Source of the DNA: Mugil cephalus
Taxonomy: Eukaryota > Chordata > Actinopteri > Mugiliformes > Mugilidae
Direction: 5' to 3'
NCBI RefSeq assembly: GCF_022458985.1
Contig: NC_061781.1
Span: 14,597,501-14,661,500, forward strand
DNA length: 64,000 bases
In this document: positions 13,254 through 28,900 of the stretch, in pieces
Position numbering within the stretch: the stretch's first letter is position 1
How the letters are laid out: the number at the start of each line of letters is the position of its first letter
Translations under genes and position numbers: made by a program
Notes under the pieces: model-generated
Database searches by the model: none
What the model saw: only the letters and a program-made list of their open reading frames with translations
What the model was told of the DNA's origin: nothing

Positions 13254-14044
13254 GGCTTCTCCACACCCACCTCTCAAAAAAAAAAAAAAAATAAATAAAA
13301 AATAAATAAAAAAAATATCAAAACAGATTCAAAACTGCACAGCAATGAAAACGGGTCTTATCTGACAGACAATAAAAAGGAGAAAATATTTCCAGAAGCG
13401 ATTGCAAGATCTTAAAATATATATAAATATATATATATTCTCCACGGGCGAGTATCTCATTCGTAAATTCATCAAAAGAAAACCAGAGTGATTTACTGTA
13501 GGCCTCCGGAAATTTTTAGGGACAACTTGAAAATGAAACGTCTGCGAGGAGTGCGAGAAAAACCTGTTGAACTTTGGTTGGACAATGTGAGTTCCATCTT
13601 GTATATTGACCACTAAACTATGTGTTTCTTTTCATGTAAATGTTAGGCTATGATTGTTTTATTCGTGTTGGTATCCTGGAGATCAGGGAGTTTACTTTCG
13701 ACGCACTTTGTGGATATGTATGTACACAGCTTTTTAAACTTCGGTTAAACCATTTTATTTCTTTGCTAAAAAAATATCTATATATAAATGTTTACCTGTA
13801 TAAAGTCACACGTATAAGACTTTCATTTTATCGTAATTAAAACATCTGAAAAAAGGCTGGAACTGTGTGATGTAGATTTTATATATATATATTTTTATTT
13901 ATTACTCGCTTGATTTTAAAATGGAAATATACATTTTATTTTTAATTTAGAAATGTATTTTAAGTAGAGTGTGTTTTTTTTTCTTTCTTTTTTCTTTTTA
14001 AAATTCGCCTACAACACCTTTCACTATTTCCCCTATGGAATAAA
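13254..14044 (+). other. SP9 3' UTR (probable)
   Basis: AT-rich sequence follows the stop codon. AATAAA motifs occur almost at once in the A-rich run near 13290-13310. A cleaner AATAAA lies at 14039-14044, just where AT-rich UTR-like sequence gives way to different composition. The latter would give a 3' UTR of about 0.8 kb. No coding exon is seen. Confidence 0.45.
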
Positions 14045-14099
14045 TCAATGTTTAATGCCACGGAAAAGACATTTCATGCCCAAATGAAAATCTTGTTAA

Positions 14100-14620
14100 A
14101 TGGTATTAATTATGACTTGGAGCACATCGCAGCCCCCATGTGTCTTGTATTTGCGATTAGGGATTCGTGTCTTATCAAATATCTAATTAATCTCCGAGAC
14201 ATCTTTTGTTCAGTTTCACTTTATCGGGGGGTTTCCAAGGGGGTTCGCTGACAAAAGGTCCCCGAATATTTATTCTAATTGTCCAAATTAACTGCTTTCA
14301 TTTGCATACCAATCGATGGGCCGAGAATAAGGATGTGGCTTCTGTCTCTTTGCCAGAAACCACATCGACGTTATGGGAACAGTTTTTTAAACTTTAGAAA
14401 GAAAAGGGGAAGGAGGAAAGAAAAAAAAATAAGAAGAGGGGGCAAAGAGTCACATGCAAATGCTGAATTTTAAACGCTCTTTGCGCAGCGCAGTCAAATG
14501 GTGCCTGCGTGTTATTTGAATATCAGTGGCCCCGCACTGAAAGGGTTCAAGGATGCTCTCTGACTTCTTTGTGCTTACCCAGTGCAGCGTCCGACTCTCA
14601 AAGAAAAAGCCGGGGAATAA
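14100..14620. promoter_or_regulatory. Candidate enhancer downstream of SP9 with two POU octamers
   Basis: A stretch of balanced composition sits inside otherwise AT-rich DNA. It contains two consensus octamers in opposite orientation: ATTTGCAT at 14300-14307 and ATGCAAAT at 14454-14461. No repeat or open frame explains it. That it is a regulatory element is an inference. Confidence 0.35.
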
Positions 14621-16004
14621 TTACAGCGTGAATCCAGGACTGGGAATACGTCATGGAAAAGCATCTCATCCAGACACCCTCCTCTTTTTTTTTTCTTTTT
14701 TTATTTTGAAGAGGATGTTAAATTGACCAGAAGGCAATACAGGGAAATTATTTTCATTTCCTTTTGTGTAACATCGGCTTCGAGTAAAACGGACAGAAAG
14801 TGAAAACTATCAAATTAGATTTCCAATTTGAATTTAACTCGAAATATAAAAAAGCTAAAGTGGCAGCAAACATCAGATAAAAAATATATATATGTCGAAA
14901 CCTAATACAATAATGATTCTACATTTTCAAATAAAATAAATTATTCTTAAGCTAAAATCTAACATATTTAATTCAAGTTAAAGTGAAAAACTATTTAAGT
15001 GTCTTAATTTATATTTATTTTATTTCCACCAAATCTTATAATAAAATATAAAATACGGACTTGATTGAATAAAAATAAATATTATATCTTCATTATTAAT
15101 GATAATGCAACGTTATTTCCTCTCCACCGCTTGTTTGTCTTTTCCTTTCCTGGACTGTAATTACGCGCTTGGACAGAAATCATGTTATTTTTCTTGTTTG
15201 ATTTTGGAAACGCGCAAAAAAAAAGACGGCTGCAAAAACCCAAGTCTTTCACAAATTTAGAGGGGACGCACATTATTTTATTGACGGGAATCGACTTGGA
15301 AAAAAAATATATGGACAATGATTTACAATTTGAAAAATAAAATAAAAATAGGAGGTGACCACCATCACACCTTTAAGAAAAAAATGGGAATAAATTTATG
15401 TCTTAAGATGCTCACATTCATTTCTAAAATGCAAAAATGAAAACAAATCAATAAAAAAAAATAATAATTGGGAAGCTGCAAATTTTAATTTAAAAGCTCT
15501 ACATTTTTTAAGGATCAGTTTTAGCAACGCATCTAATCTTACAATTTTTTTTTCAAAAATACCAAATCAAGAAAGTAAGCTGGATACTTCTTTTGTTTCT
15601 TCTTTGAAAAATAATAAAATAAAAAATAATAATTGAACTGCAAAAACTTAAAAAATAAAAATGAAAAAGCAGCATCAGAACTTGTCCTTCTTGTGGGCAT
15701 CTGACTGTGAAAACGAGTCCAACATTTTCCCATCAGCGGATGAGCTGCAAATTGCTTCCAATGGTAATCAATTAATTTAGAACCATTCATTCAGCACAGA
15801 GCAGCTCCAGAAACCACTGAGCTGCATTTCCATATTCTCTGTCGACTGCTTCCCTCTACTGGAGGAAAAGGAGATCCGCGCATATTTACATCTTTAAATA
15901 AGGGGACTCAACAGGATTTCTAAAGACACTAAACAGTCACTGAAGGAAACATGCACAACACTTTTATATTTTGCTCAGTGTTACGAAAAGGAGGGGGGTA
16001 CGGG
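14621..16004. other. AT-rich SP9/CIR1 intergenic region
   Basis: Very AT-rich DNA with A/T homopolymers; nothing coding is recognised. It must contain the CIR1 3' UTR (minus strand). An AATAAA on the minus strand near 15275-15280 is one possible poly(A) signal, not secure. Confidence 0.5.
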
Positions 16005-19000
16005 TTAGTTCTTTCTTTTACTGGTTTCTTGGCTCCTCTCTCTTCTCTCCCTGCTCTTACTCCTACTTCTTCCCCTTCCCTCCCGTTCTTTTCTCCTCTC
16101 TCTGCTTCTGCTCCTCCCATCTGCTGTTCTGCCTCTCCTCCCTTCTGCGCTACTTCTGCTCCTCTCACCATCTCTGCTGTGATGTCCGTCTTTACCTCTG
16201 TCCTCCCTGCCTCTCTCGCGGCTTCGGCTCCTGTCCAAGCCAGACCTGGAGCCGCTAGGTCTCTGCCTGTCCCTGCTGCTGGCCCTCTTCCTCTCTTGAC
16301 CTCCCTCCGGCTTCATCCTGTACTCGGGGCTGCGATTCCGACTCCCACTCCTTCCCCTCTCGAGCGTCCTCGCTCGTCTGTAATCTCCAGACTCCTCTCT
16401 ATGCTGCCTGTGTCCGGCGCGAGGACTCGGTGACCTGCTCCTGTGAGAAGAGGCCTTTTTCTGCCTCTTGACTCGTCGCTCGTTCTCAGAGCTGTTATCC
16501 CGACAGGAATCTTTCCTCTTGTTCTTCTTTTTCTTTTTGCTGCGACTGTCTGACTCTGAGTCACTGTCACTGCTGCTGCTGCTGGACTCGGACTCACTGG
16601 AGCTGTCGCTGCTTTCATGCTTCTTCTTGTGTTTACTTTTGCTTTTCTTCTTCTGTTTCTTGTTCTTCTTTTTCTTCGATTTCTTCTTCTCCAGCCGATC
16701 GAGTTTTCTGTAAAACGGGAAAACAACCACTTGATTAACATTCAAGACAAGACAGTGGACACAGAAACACAAAAAAAACAAAGATGATAAATTCTCAACA
16801 GTTAAAGCTTCATAAGTTAAATATAAAACACTCAATCATTACGTGAACAGTGTAATAATCTTAGGAAAAACACTCAAACTTACATTCATCGTCTTCTATT
16901 ATGAAAAGATTTTCAGCTTTATCTCAGTACATTTCAAAACATTTTTTTTTTTTTTTTTTTTACCTGAGTAGTTTCTGTTTTTGTTTGGTTGACAGTGACT
17001 TGAGAAACTCCACCTCAGGATCCTCCTCTTCCTCACTGGCAACATATTCCTGTACAGGAACAAATCGCGTTCAACTCCAAACAACAATGAACGGATAAAT
17101 ACGACTCTCAGTGGTCAATTTATTTTCTGTCAAACACCTTTGACGATAATGATTACGTTGGGTCTTCACATCTCTTTACGTGACTTAAGCCGTTTTTGTT
17201 TTCCGCAAATGTACTTTTTCCCGTGCCGTACCGAAGCTATAGCCGGTCTTCACGCTCTCAAGGGAATAGTGTGTGTTCCTATATTGTCCTATGTGCACAG
17301 AGACGACAGTGTGAGGGAGACAATTACCTGCGATGGATCACAAACTGTAGAATTCCTATCAAGGACACATTTTTTCAGGGCAAACCCACTGTTTCGCATC
17401 TCCGCCATTAACTCCGAGGGGTGCATCGACGGACCTGTTGGCACAAATCACAGCCTCAGAGTCCCATTGATGTCGAACCCATACCATCCACTATCTCCAC
17501 AGTGGGAATTTCAGAGGCGGCTTTGTTAACAGAATGGGACATCAAATCAACTCACTCCACTTCCGGCTGAGCAAATCATACAATATCATTCTCTGCCAAA
17601 GCAGCAGTTAGGGGGAATCAGAATACACAATAATTACATTTTTTTCTCCCGGCACAGGAGGGGGACCATTACGGCACTCCACCATCAACACCACTGACTG
17701 GACTCTCCCAGGGTAAACATTATTACTTTACTACTCAACTCGCTGATTGCAGAACTCAAAATCAGCTCGAGGCTGGGAGCTCCAGCTGAAGCCCGAGGGG
17801 AAGGATACAGTAGGTGTAGCTGCTGCAAAATCTGGGACACACAAAAGCTTCCCCACGGGTGTCGAGATACTGACTCTATTTTATCTCGCACTACAAGGAG
17901 TTCTTTGAGTCTTTTCACCACCATTACTATCAATAACCATATTTAATAGACCTTTACAGTACATGTGTCTTTTGGGAACCAAATTTCAGCTACTAAAATA
18001 GGAATATCCAAATAGTAATTAAATATAATTAACCTTACTTATTCTAAGGTATATCATGTGTTTTGACCCCAATGGATGTTTTCCACTTAATATGACTTTA
18101 ATAAATGTAACCATGGTCAATATAACTGGGTTTTTATTTGACAAGTATTTACAAAAATCTATTTTCTGTCAAAGTGAAAGTGGATTTCAGTCGATTAATT
18201 AAAGATATTTTATGTATAAAGAGCGACCACATAAGCGTCAACTGGTCGACTGGAGATATAACAGGAGAGACACAACAATAAGTGAAACAGAGATCACCTG
18301 AGTGCAGACAAAGTGTCTGTAGTGACTGGAAGTCACACACACTAATCAGTATTCCTGGATACAATTACAAAACTCCAACCAACTCAGAGACAACTTTATT
18401 GTAAAGTGTAAAGTTTGAGAACATAAACTGGAGTTGAGTTTAATCCAACTTTAGGAAGTGGAACAAACACAGCAGGTGTGCTGACCTCGCAGATTCCCAG
18501 ATGCCAAATTGTATCGACCGTAATTAGATTTATAAAATCAATAAAGGGGAGAAAACATCAAAGGGGGTGAACACTTTTTATAGTCACTGTACATTTCACA
18601 TTTGATTACAGTGATTTAACTGCTACATAAAACACAAAGAAACCGATGAGATGGCGTTTAAGAGTATGCCGGTTTTAAGGAGTTGTCGGACGTACCTGCT
18701 GTTTCCTCTGAGGCCATCGAGCTGGCGTTGATGCCCGACAGTCCAAAGAGGGGACACTCTCTGTCCGTGTTCACGTGGCCCCATTTGTGACATTTGATGC
18801 ATCTCACGTTGCGCACCTGGAGGAAGGTGACAACGACAGATATCAGAAAAGTCTCAATACTGGAGATGCATGAGCCATTATTAGCTCTGGCTTTAATCTT
18901 GAAAACACATAATATATGAATATAATTGAAACAGTTTGTTTCGTAAGGCACTACTACTCAGCGGCTTTGGCTATGGAGAGTGAACATGAGTTAAAAGCAT

Positions 19001-21386
19001 CACAACCATTAATAGAACCACAAATAAACCTATGTTTGCAGGATTCCAGGGCTCTGAGGAGATGAAAGTCCCGAGAAAACTAAAGTCCTCAACTTGCGAC
19101 ACACAAACTTTATGTAGACCTGCTTCAAATACACATGAATCACCACACACCTGAATTCCAAATGGCTGATCTCTGATATTCATGTCATCCTTTGCATACC
19201 TAAAAGACACAATTAAAGAAAACGTTATTCAAATTCTGTCTGCACTGAACAAAAATAAAAACTTATGTCAAAGTAAGTTCCTTACTTCTCTCGAGGAGCC
19301 CCCTTCTGCCACTCAAATTTATACTCTTCTTCACCGTCCTGAAAAGCACATTTTCATTGTGAATTCTGGCATGTACATTTCTTTCTCGTTATAAAGTGAT
19401 GTGAAGTCATCTTCAAAGAAGAACTCGATTTCAAGCTGACAATGTATATACAGTATAAAACATATTGATTTGCAACATCAGTGATGCTCTGGTTTTTTCC
19501 TTATACTTTATATTCGTCTGGTGGTTTGATAAAAGTTTTAGGTCTTTATTGTACTGTAGAGATATGGCTGAGGATACGTTTCTGTTAAATTAACTCTCCC
19601 CATGCCTCCAAAAAAAAAAAAAAAGGAGCCAATGTCACATTTCAAAGCATAACTGTACTGACCATGCTGGTTCAGTGAATATTTCAATTGCATTTTTGTA
19701 GTTGTGAGTTTGCCTCCACTTACCTCTTTTGTTTCCTCTTTAGAAAATAAGAAACAAGAAAACAGAACAAAAAAAGAACAAGCGTTAAAATATTAATATT
19801 TTCTTAAGAACAATTTCAGAATTTTGAGAAACATTTTTGAAAGACACAGAGCTGCTTTATATATATATATAAATATTTATAAGGGGTCATTTACCTTTGG
19901 ATGCTCCAGGTGGAGCCTCGTACATGAAATTGAGGCCATTTTTAACACGGTCATCTCCCATCAACAGCCTAGAGGGGAGAAAACATTATGTTTGACATGT
20001 TTTATCAACATTTTAACATCTGAAGTTGGACATGGTTGTGTTAGAAGAGAACACAGGATGTCTTCCTGTGCCACGATCTAACCTGTTGTTGTAAGTGTCC
20101 TGCTCCTTCAGATAAGCCTGCATTAGGTCTTCCTGCTTCTTCTTCTCGAAGGTCAGTTTCTGCTCTGCTATCCATACCTGTGGGATCAAGAGACCGGGAT
20201 GTTTACAGCAGAAAGTCCCATAAGAATACTAATTAATTCAAGCGACAACAACCTGCTCCAACTCCCGTGCATCCCTACATGACATCACTGAGATAATTCA
20301 ACCCATATTAATGCAGAAATCGTTTCATGGCAAGTCAGTTCATTATAGGTAAAGGTAAAGATGATGTGCTTATTTTATTTTTCTCAGATGACAGTAAATT
20401 ATGTCTAGTTACACTATTTATTATTAGTGAAAATGAATGCAAACGAATAATAAACTGCCAAATTCTGCAAACTTGTCCCGCAACCCGAAATATGTTTCTA
20501 TTACTTTGACATCCCCATTTTAGTCAACAGACTGTGCTAAATAAAATGAAACACTTTTGTCTAACCGTGTCTAATTCAGTTCAGTTTAACAGCACCACAA
20601 ACTACATCCTCCAAAATGGTTGGTCATATAGTTGAATTACCACATTTCCTAAACTATTTCAACATAAACTGAAGGAGCGGGTTTAGTGCAGGACTTTTTT
20701 TTTTTATTTGAATGGATTAATTTACACTAACGTACTTAATGCAGGGTATGTATACAGCTATACATGTACTACTTAATGTTTGGTAAGTGAATATATATCT
20801 ATGTATTTATTACATGTGAGGACATCAGTTTACTGTCTTTAAAAATAAACGTTTTAACAGCAATTATACAGACTAAAATTAAAATGACTGAAGTACAACA
20901 AAAAAACATAAAAACATAGAAACATGTAAGGTTCATTTATTTTAAAAATGCAACAACAACAGCAAAAACAACACTTATACCCACAATAAACCCAATAAGT
21001 AGCAAATGTTAGCAGTTTCCAAAACAAATACATGAAAACTCAGCGCAGCAACACCGATAACAGTTACTGAATGTGTGAGAGTTAGCATGGATTTAGTACT
21101 TAATTTAGATTTGTTTGCAAATAGTTTCAAAAGAATACAGATAATTAACTAGCATGGGGCTGGGAAACATTAATGAATTGTTCGGCACGTTAATCGTAAG
21201 TATCCGACAGGAAGGTGAACCACGGGAAGCTCAAGTATACTGTATGCTAGCAGGCTAAGCTAATGTTGGCTAGCCTCAAACGTAGCAACGCTGATATTTA
21301 ACTAGCACACGAACCTTTTTGATGTTTGACTTCGACGCAGGATGAAAGTCCTTCTTGCACATAAAATTGGCAAACGACTTGCCCAT
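16005..21386 (-). CDS. cir1: Corepressor interacting with RBPJ 1
   Basis: CIR1 bridges RBPJ (CBF1) to histone deacetylase complexes in Notch target repression and is also linked to splicing. Ten minus-strand coding exons: 21386-21315, 20177-20083, 19968-19895, 19737-19724 (14 nt), 19338-19286, 19199-19151, 18816-18696, 17434-17328, 17049-16964 and 16707-16005. All phases join, giving 457 residues (human 450). Residues 1 to about 50 are the Cir_N region, starting [21 protein letters not shown] zinc-knuckle-like C125-x2-C128-x4-H133-x6-C140 lies in [21 protein letters not shown]. From about residue 224 the tail is Lys-rich, then Ser-rich, then an Arg-Ser domain. Long plus-strand frames at 15951-16713 are antisense to that last exon. 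The gene is head-to-head with SCRN3. Confidence 0.96.
20531..20800 (+). repeat. Interspersed repeat 'R1', copy 2
   Basis: Second copy of the repeat at about 3160-3380, in CIR1 intron 1 and in the same plus orientation. Shared landmarks in order are 'taattcag', 'agcaccacaaact', 'cctccaaaatgg', 'caacataaactg', 'gggtttagtg', a T-run and an 'acttaatgtttggtaagtga' tail. Boundaries are approximate and the family is unassigned. Confidence 0.6.
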
Positions 21387-21921
21387 GGCTGAAGATCCGT
21401 ATTGTTAGTAAAATGGAGAAAAAAATACGTCGCGTTGAAGTTAGCTAACACTAGCGAAGCCTCCTCTTCCTCCTCCTCATGTAAACAAGAGCGAAGATAG
21501 TTTTACATTGGACTAAGCCCCCTTTTTAAATGTAAAAATACCACAGGTTAGAAATTGGTCAGAAATTATAATCCAAGAAACGACAGAATTAATTTATGTT
21601 TTTTAAATGTAAATTAATTATTATACAGGTCTGTGTTCTAGGTGAAGATCACGGTAATTATTTAATCCTTCACCATAATGCAATCATAAACTCGTGTTAT
21701 AATAAAAACAATTCAAATAAAATGTAGAACGAGTAACATATATACACATATGTCTTTAAATTAATTATGTATTAAATTAAATGAGTTTAATAAGCCTAAC
21801 TACGAATATAAAACTGACTTCGTCTTGGTCACGTGACTGTACTGTTTCCGGTTTGAACGTGAACTATGACCAGGAACGAGGAGAATAGAAACTGATACAG
21901 ACAGGACACTACATAAAACAG
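21387..21921. promoter_or_regulatory. Divergent CIR1/SCRN3 promoter and SCRN3 untranslated exon 1
   Basis: About 500 bp separates the CIR1 start codon from a probable untranslated SCRN3 first exon ending at 21921 (donor AAACAG|GTAAGG). Just upstream of that exon are a 10-bp palindrome GTCACGTGAC (E-box/USF type, 21828-21837) and an ETS core TTCCGG (21846-21851). An inverted CCAAT (ATTGG, 21507-21511) lies on the CIR1 side. There is no TATA box. The arrangement matches a TATA-less bidirectional housekeeping promoter, and the same gene pair is head-to-head in mammals. Start sites are inferred. Confidence 0.65.
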
Positions 21922-22060
21922 GTAAGGTACTGTTTATGACTGTAAACTATCTGGCATTAGATATTACATTACTAACATAGTAAACGTGCTAATGCCTGTC
22001 TGTGCTAAGATAACATTGCTCTTTAAATCTGGTCTTTAGATACTAAGTAAACTTATCTAA

Positions 22061-24596
<2,536 letters not shown>

Positions 24597-24838
24597 AAAG
24601 CCCATACGGCTTCAGCAACAGTCCATGTTGAGATACTGCTGATCTTTTAGACAAACATGCTTGTGTAATAGACCAACAAATGTGAACAGAAAGAGTTAAA
24701 AATCACTGTCTGCAAAATGAAGCGGTACAGAATTATGAATACCTCCATGGAAATTAGATACTAAGATGTTACAACCACACGCATTCATCTTGTATTATGT
24801 GATTTCAAGTTTCACCCACAACAGCTTCTTTCAAACAT

Positions 24839-24848
24839 AATAAATAAA
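24839..24848 (+). terminator. SCRN3 poly(A) signals
   Basis: Two overlapping AATAAA hexamers (24839-24844 and 24843-24848) lie about 245 nt after the SCRN3 stop. Cleavage would be expected at about 24858-24878. Confidence 0.75.
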
Positions 24849-24885
24849 GACAGAAAGTATGTGACACACATTGTATTATAGCAAT

Positions 24886-24891
24886 TTTATT
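24886..24891 (-). terminator. GPR155 poly(A) signal
   Basis: AATAAA on the minus strand (TTTATT on plus) about 1.04 kb after the GPR155 stop codon. Predicted cleavage at about 24856-24876 coincides with that of the convergent SCRN3 transcript. Other minus-strand signals nearer the stop were not obvious. Confidence 0.6.
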
Positions 24892-25927
24892 AAAACAACT
24901 ATTTACACGCGTTTCCTCAAAGTCTTTGAGTTAATAAAATACACATTTACAATTACAAAGCCACAAATATTTCATCTATACTAACACCAGTGTGTACCTG
25001 AGAGAGCAGCTCCAACATTTATAAGGTTTATGTCAAGATTTTTAAGTACACACACCTTATTTCATCAGGTATTCAATCTGAGAGGTCATGCCTCGGGGTT
25101 ATAGTCGTCATGTCAATGTAAGGGCTTTTTTTTTTTTTTAAATTCATCTAATGATGAAAAAAATGGCAGTAAAACAAATTCATCCTGGAAATGGAAACAA
25201 AGACAACTAGTTGTTGGTTAAAATGGTGAATTGGGAAACTGATAACACAGTCCTCATAAACAGTGCAAACACTGTTCTATGTCAATGCCAAGTCATATTA
25301 CATTGTACAATAACTAACTTGACTTGTCCCAGTATCGGAAATAACGGCATTGTTTTTTTTTTTGCTTGCACCACAAAATCTTGATAATACTTTTCTGCTT
25401 TTCATCACTCATAGAATGGCGTTAAATAAAACAATAACAAGCACGCAGAACAACCTTAACCCCTAAGATTAATAATGGCATGTTATGAGAGTGTTTTAGC
25501 TGCAAGAGACGCTGCCACATCTCCACCACGACTTCCCTTTTTTGTTTTTGCTGCCCTGTACAAACAGAGCTACTTAGCAATTTTTGACCCTATGAGGGAT
25601 TATATTACCACTGTCCCAGTGTGTCTACTGTTTAATCGACAAATAAATAGTTTTAAATACATTCTGCAACAACAGCAGCTCAATGTGAACGATGAAATGA
25701 AATGTTAATTCCTTTAAGACCAGCTGTTTAGTCCCTCATGGCCTTTCGTTTGTAAGTGTGCTGCACTCCCACACCCTCCTAACGTTACAGTTAGGTGTAT
25801 CCCATTCAAACAAACCAAACTGCAACTGTTATGTCTCGCAGTACAGGGCGTGGACAGAGCAGCATTTCCAGTTTAAACTAAAAAAAGTTATGACAAACGG
25901 GTTAAAGTTGTCTTTGACTCTTACGCG

Positions 25928-28900
25928 TTATGCAGTGAAGCGGTAGTAAAGGGGACCGTCTTGGAAGCTGTACTCCTGCTTGATGTGCTGGAGAACCCCA
26001 CCCTGCTGCAACCGCGTCCCGTAGAGCACGGCCTCACCGCGATCTTGAGCTAAGCCGACCTGCAGAAGCCACTCCACAAGTTCACAGCCAAGGAAACACT
26101 CCACCACAGTCTTTTTCCCACACCTGTAAGTCAAGACATTCACCCAAAGAACCGCTTCTTAAACACTGGAAGAAGAGAGCCATACACCAAAACGACTAGA
26201 AGTTACATTTTTAAAAGAATAGTTTTGAGGTGGTTCGTGTGACTGTGAGGAATGTGTTTATTTAAGACGTTTTCTCATTGAGCTCTGACGGCAGCAGGAG
26301 TGAGTAATACCATGTGCTCTCACCTTCTCTTTTTCACAATGTCTTGAAAACACTGTTGCTTGTGGTATTTGAGGAACTGGGTGCAGGTCATTCGAATCTC
26401 CTCGGACAAATCTGTCTGCGTCTCCTCGTCTCGCTTCTTTCCTCGAAACAGACTGTATAACCTACACGCCATTAGATACAAAAAAATAAATAAATAAATC
26501 CATGAACATACAGTGTGCTGAATAGTATATTGTGTGTGTTTAATAACTAAATACAGATCCTTTACCTCTTCTTAAACGGCAGTAAAATCAAATGCTTATC
26601 CAGTCCAAAAAGTGCAAAGGAGAGAAATCCCTGTCAACAGAAAAGATACCTCCCGTCATTGTAGTTTTGCATAAGAGCGAATGCTCATTGTTTTGGGGCA
26701 AGACTAACCTGTCCATAGTTGGCCACAGCACAGAAGAACTGTAGCTCTAGGTAGAGTCTGCCAGGGACATGATTACACAGCAACCACAAGCAGTTGGACA
26801 AGTTCTGTCAACAAGAAATGCGAAGGAAGGGCACTTGAAATGCAAATGAACGACGTAGAACTGGTTGTGAGCAATTGTGCCTGTTAGGACATTCATTTAG
26901 TTAAATGTAATTTTAGTGAAAATGAGCAGTTTATTAAAAGGTATAATAATTTTAACAAATACAACTATATAAAGGGGTGTATGAATTGGTTTCCTTTCAC
27001 AGTGGGAAATTACATCGCTCAACCGTTTGTCTCCGATTTGGTTTGTGATGCGCTAAATACAATAATGCAGGCAGAGGAAGGCTGACTACACGTCACTGTG
27101 GCACTGAAAGGTAGTGGTTTACTCACGGCGAGCAGGCTGACAGTCAGGAGGAGACATATGAGCACATGACGGGCCACCTGTCTGTCTGCGACCTGCTGCT
27201 GCTCCTCCACTTGGACGAGGAGGCAGTCCGTTGACTCACAGCTGTTCTCGCACTGACCTGAAGGTGGCACCACAACAGAAGCTGAACGTACTGAATCTTA
27301 TACACTGCACATAAACAAACACCTTTATATAAAACCTGAACAGAAGGTTACATTATTGGACATTCTGCATTAATTCACATTCTCACAAAAGAGGAAGGTC
27401 TGTTGACTATCAGTCAGTACCTCCGAGCGCTGCTGGTGTGTGGTTTGCGTTTGTGCTGATGATCATGTCGGGCATGGGCTGGGGTGGTGCACAGTCACAT
27501 ATGAGGCACGCTGATAAAGCAACAAAAGTGACAAGAAATTTCAGACTGTAGCATAAGAGTTCATCTCAACTTCACACTAAAACCGACAATTCAATAAAAT
27601 ATGAGTGTAATAATTCAATAAAGTAAGCTATGTAATTCAATACACATCATTTTCTATTATGGTGACTCGCATATTACTCTGAAAACAAAACAAATATTGT
27701 CTTAACAAAGATATGTTTGACATATGGACAATCTTTCAATTAAATCTGTATCTGTTACTTGTATCTGTAACTTAGTAAACACTTGTATTCAAACAACATA
27801 CTGGAATCATTTTATACTGTAATTATATTAGGCGGCCATTATATCAGTTTAGTGCGACCATATACATGTTGCTCCCATGGTTACGAACTACTAACATGAC
27901 CTTAACTGCCATTAATCAACACTCTTAAGTTAACCATTAACGTACCGAGTTGCTTCATACAGCAAATACACTAATACAGTCAAAGTGTAGCAAATACACA
28001 AAAACATTCCATCTAGCTGGTTACTTTTGTTCTCGGCAGCTTTTAAATGAACACAAGTATGGAGATGAAGCTTAACTACAAGTCAAATGTATTTTCTATA
28101 AACGTAGTCGTGGAAGGTGATGTGTTCAATGGGGAACTGAACTTATCATAAACACTTATCAGAGCTTATCATGTTTCCTCCAGATGATGACAAGTCACAG
28201 AAGAGAGGAAGGGGTAGGTCATTACACAGACATTGCACTGTGTGGCAACTTGTTAGCTAATGTGTAGACTTGACTTTGGATTATTGATTTTTCATTTTCA
28301 CTCCAACTTCGGCTTGTACTACTAATGTTAGGGACTGCTTCCAAACGCTTTACTAATAATCAGTTCTTTTTCCTAGTAACTCATCTTCATTTATTCCCAT
28401 CAAAGCAATCTAAACAATTATTAAAATAATACATAACGGTTAAATGGTCTGTTGGGGTACCTCCGTTTTGGCCTCCTGATGGGGTGACTGGCTCAGAGGG
28501 AGGCTGGCTTTCTGGTTCAGCTTCAGTCACGACATTCTCTGCAGGGTCATGCGAAGAGCTTCCTTCTTGATTTTGGTCATTCTGTGTCCAGCTCCCTCTA
28601 CTCAGACACACAAGAGAGCCTCCCGCGAGGAGTATGCTGAAGGCGACTACAACTGTGGTGCAGATGATCTGAAAGCAAACACAGCGTATGCAGACTTTTA
28701 TCTAATTCTCTTCAATCAAATGGCAGCAGACGGGAAAATGTGGAGCACTTATTACCTGTAGTTTGCCGTAGAAGAAGAACACCTCAATTGTGTCCGATGT
28801 TTCCTTCCCAAATACGAGTATGACAGCAGTTGCTAAAACTGGAATCCTGTAAATAAAAGTACAAGGAACTCAGGGATAAAAACAAAAAACAGCTCTGAAC

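Noticed and set aside
12074-13277. Minus-strand frames of 139 and 182 codons across SP9
   Set aside because: GC-rich shadows of the SP9 coding exon; no recognisable domain.
15951-16713. Long plus-strand open frames (up to 160 codons)
   Set aside because: They are antisense to the Arg-Ser/Lys-rich last exon of CIR1; the low-complexity composition removes stops on the other strand.
17685-17933. Minus-strand frame considered as the missing CIR1 exon
   Set aside because: Similarity to the [20 protein letters not shown] segment was poor; the true exon with correct splice sites and phase is 17328-17434.
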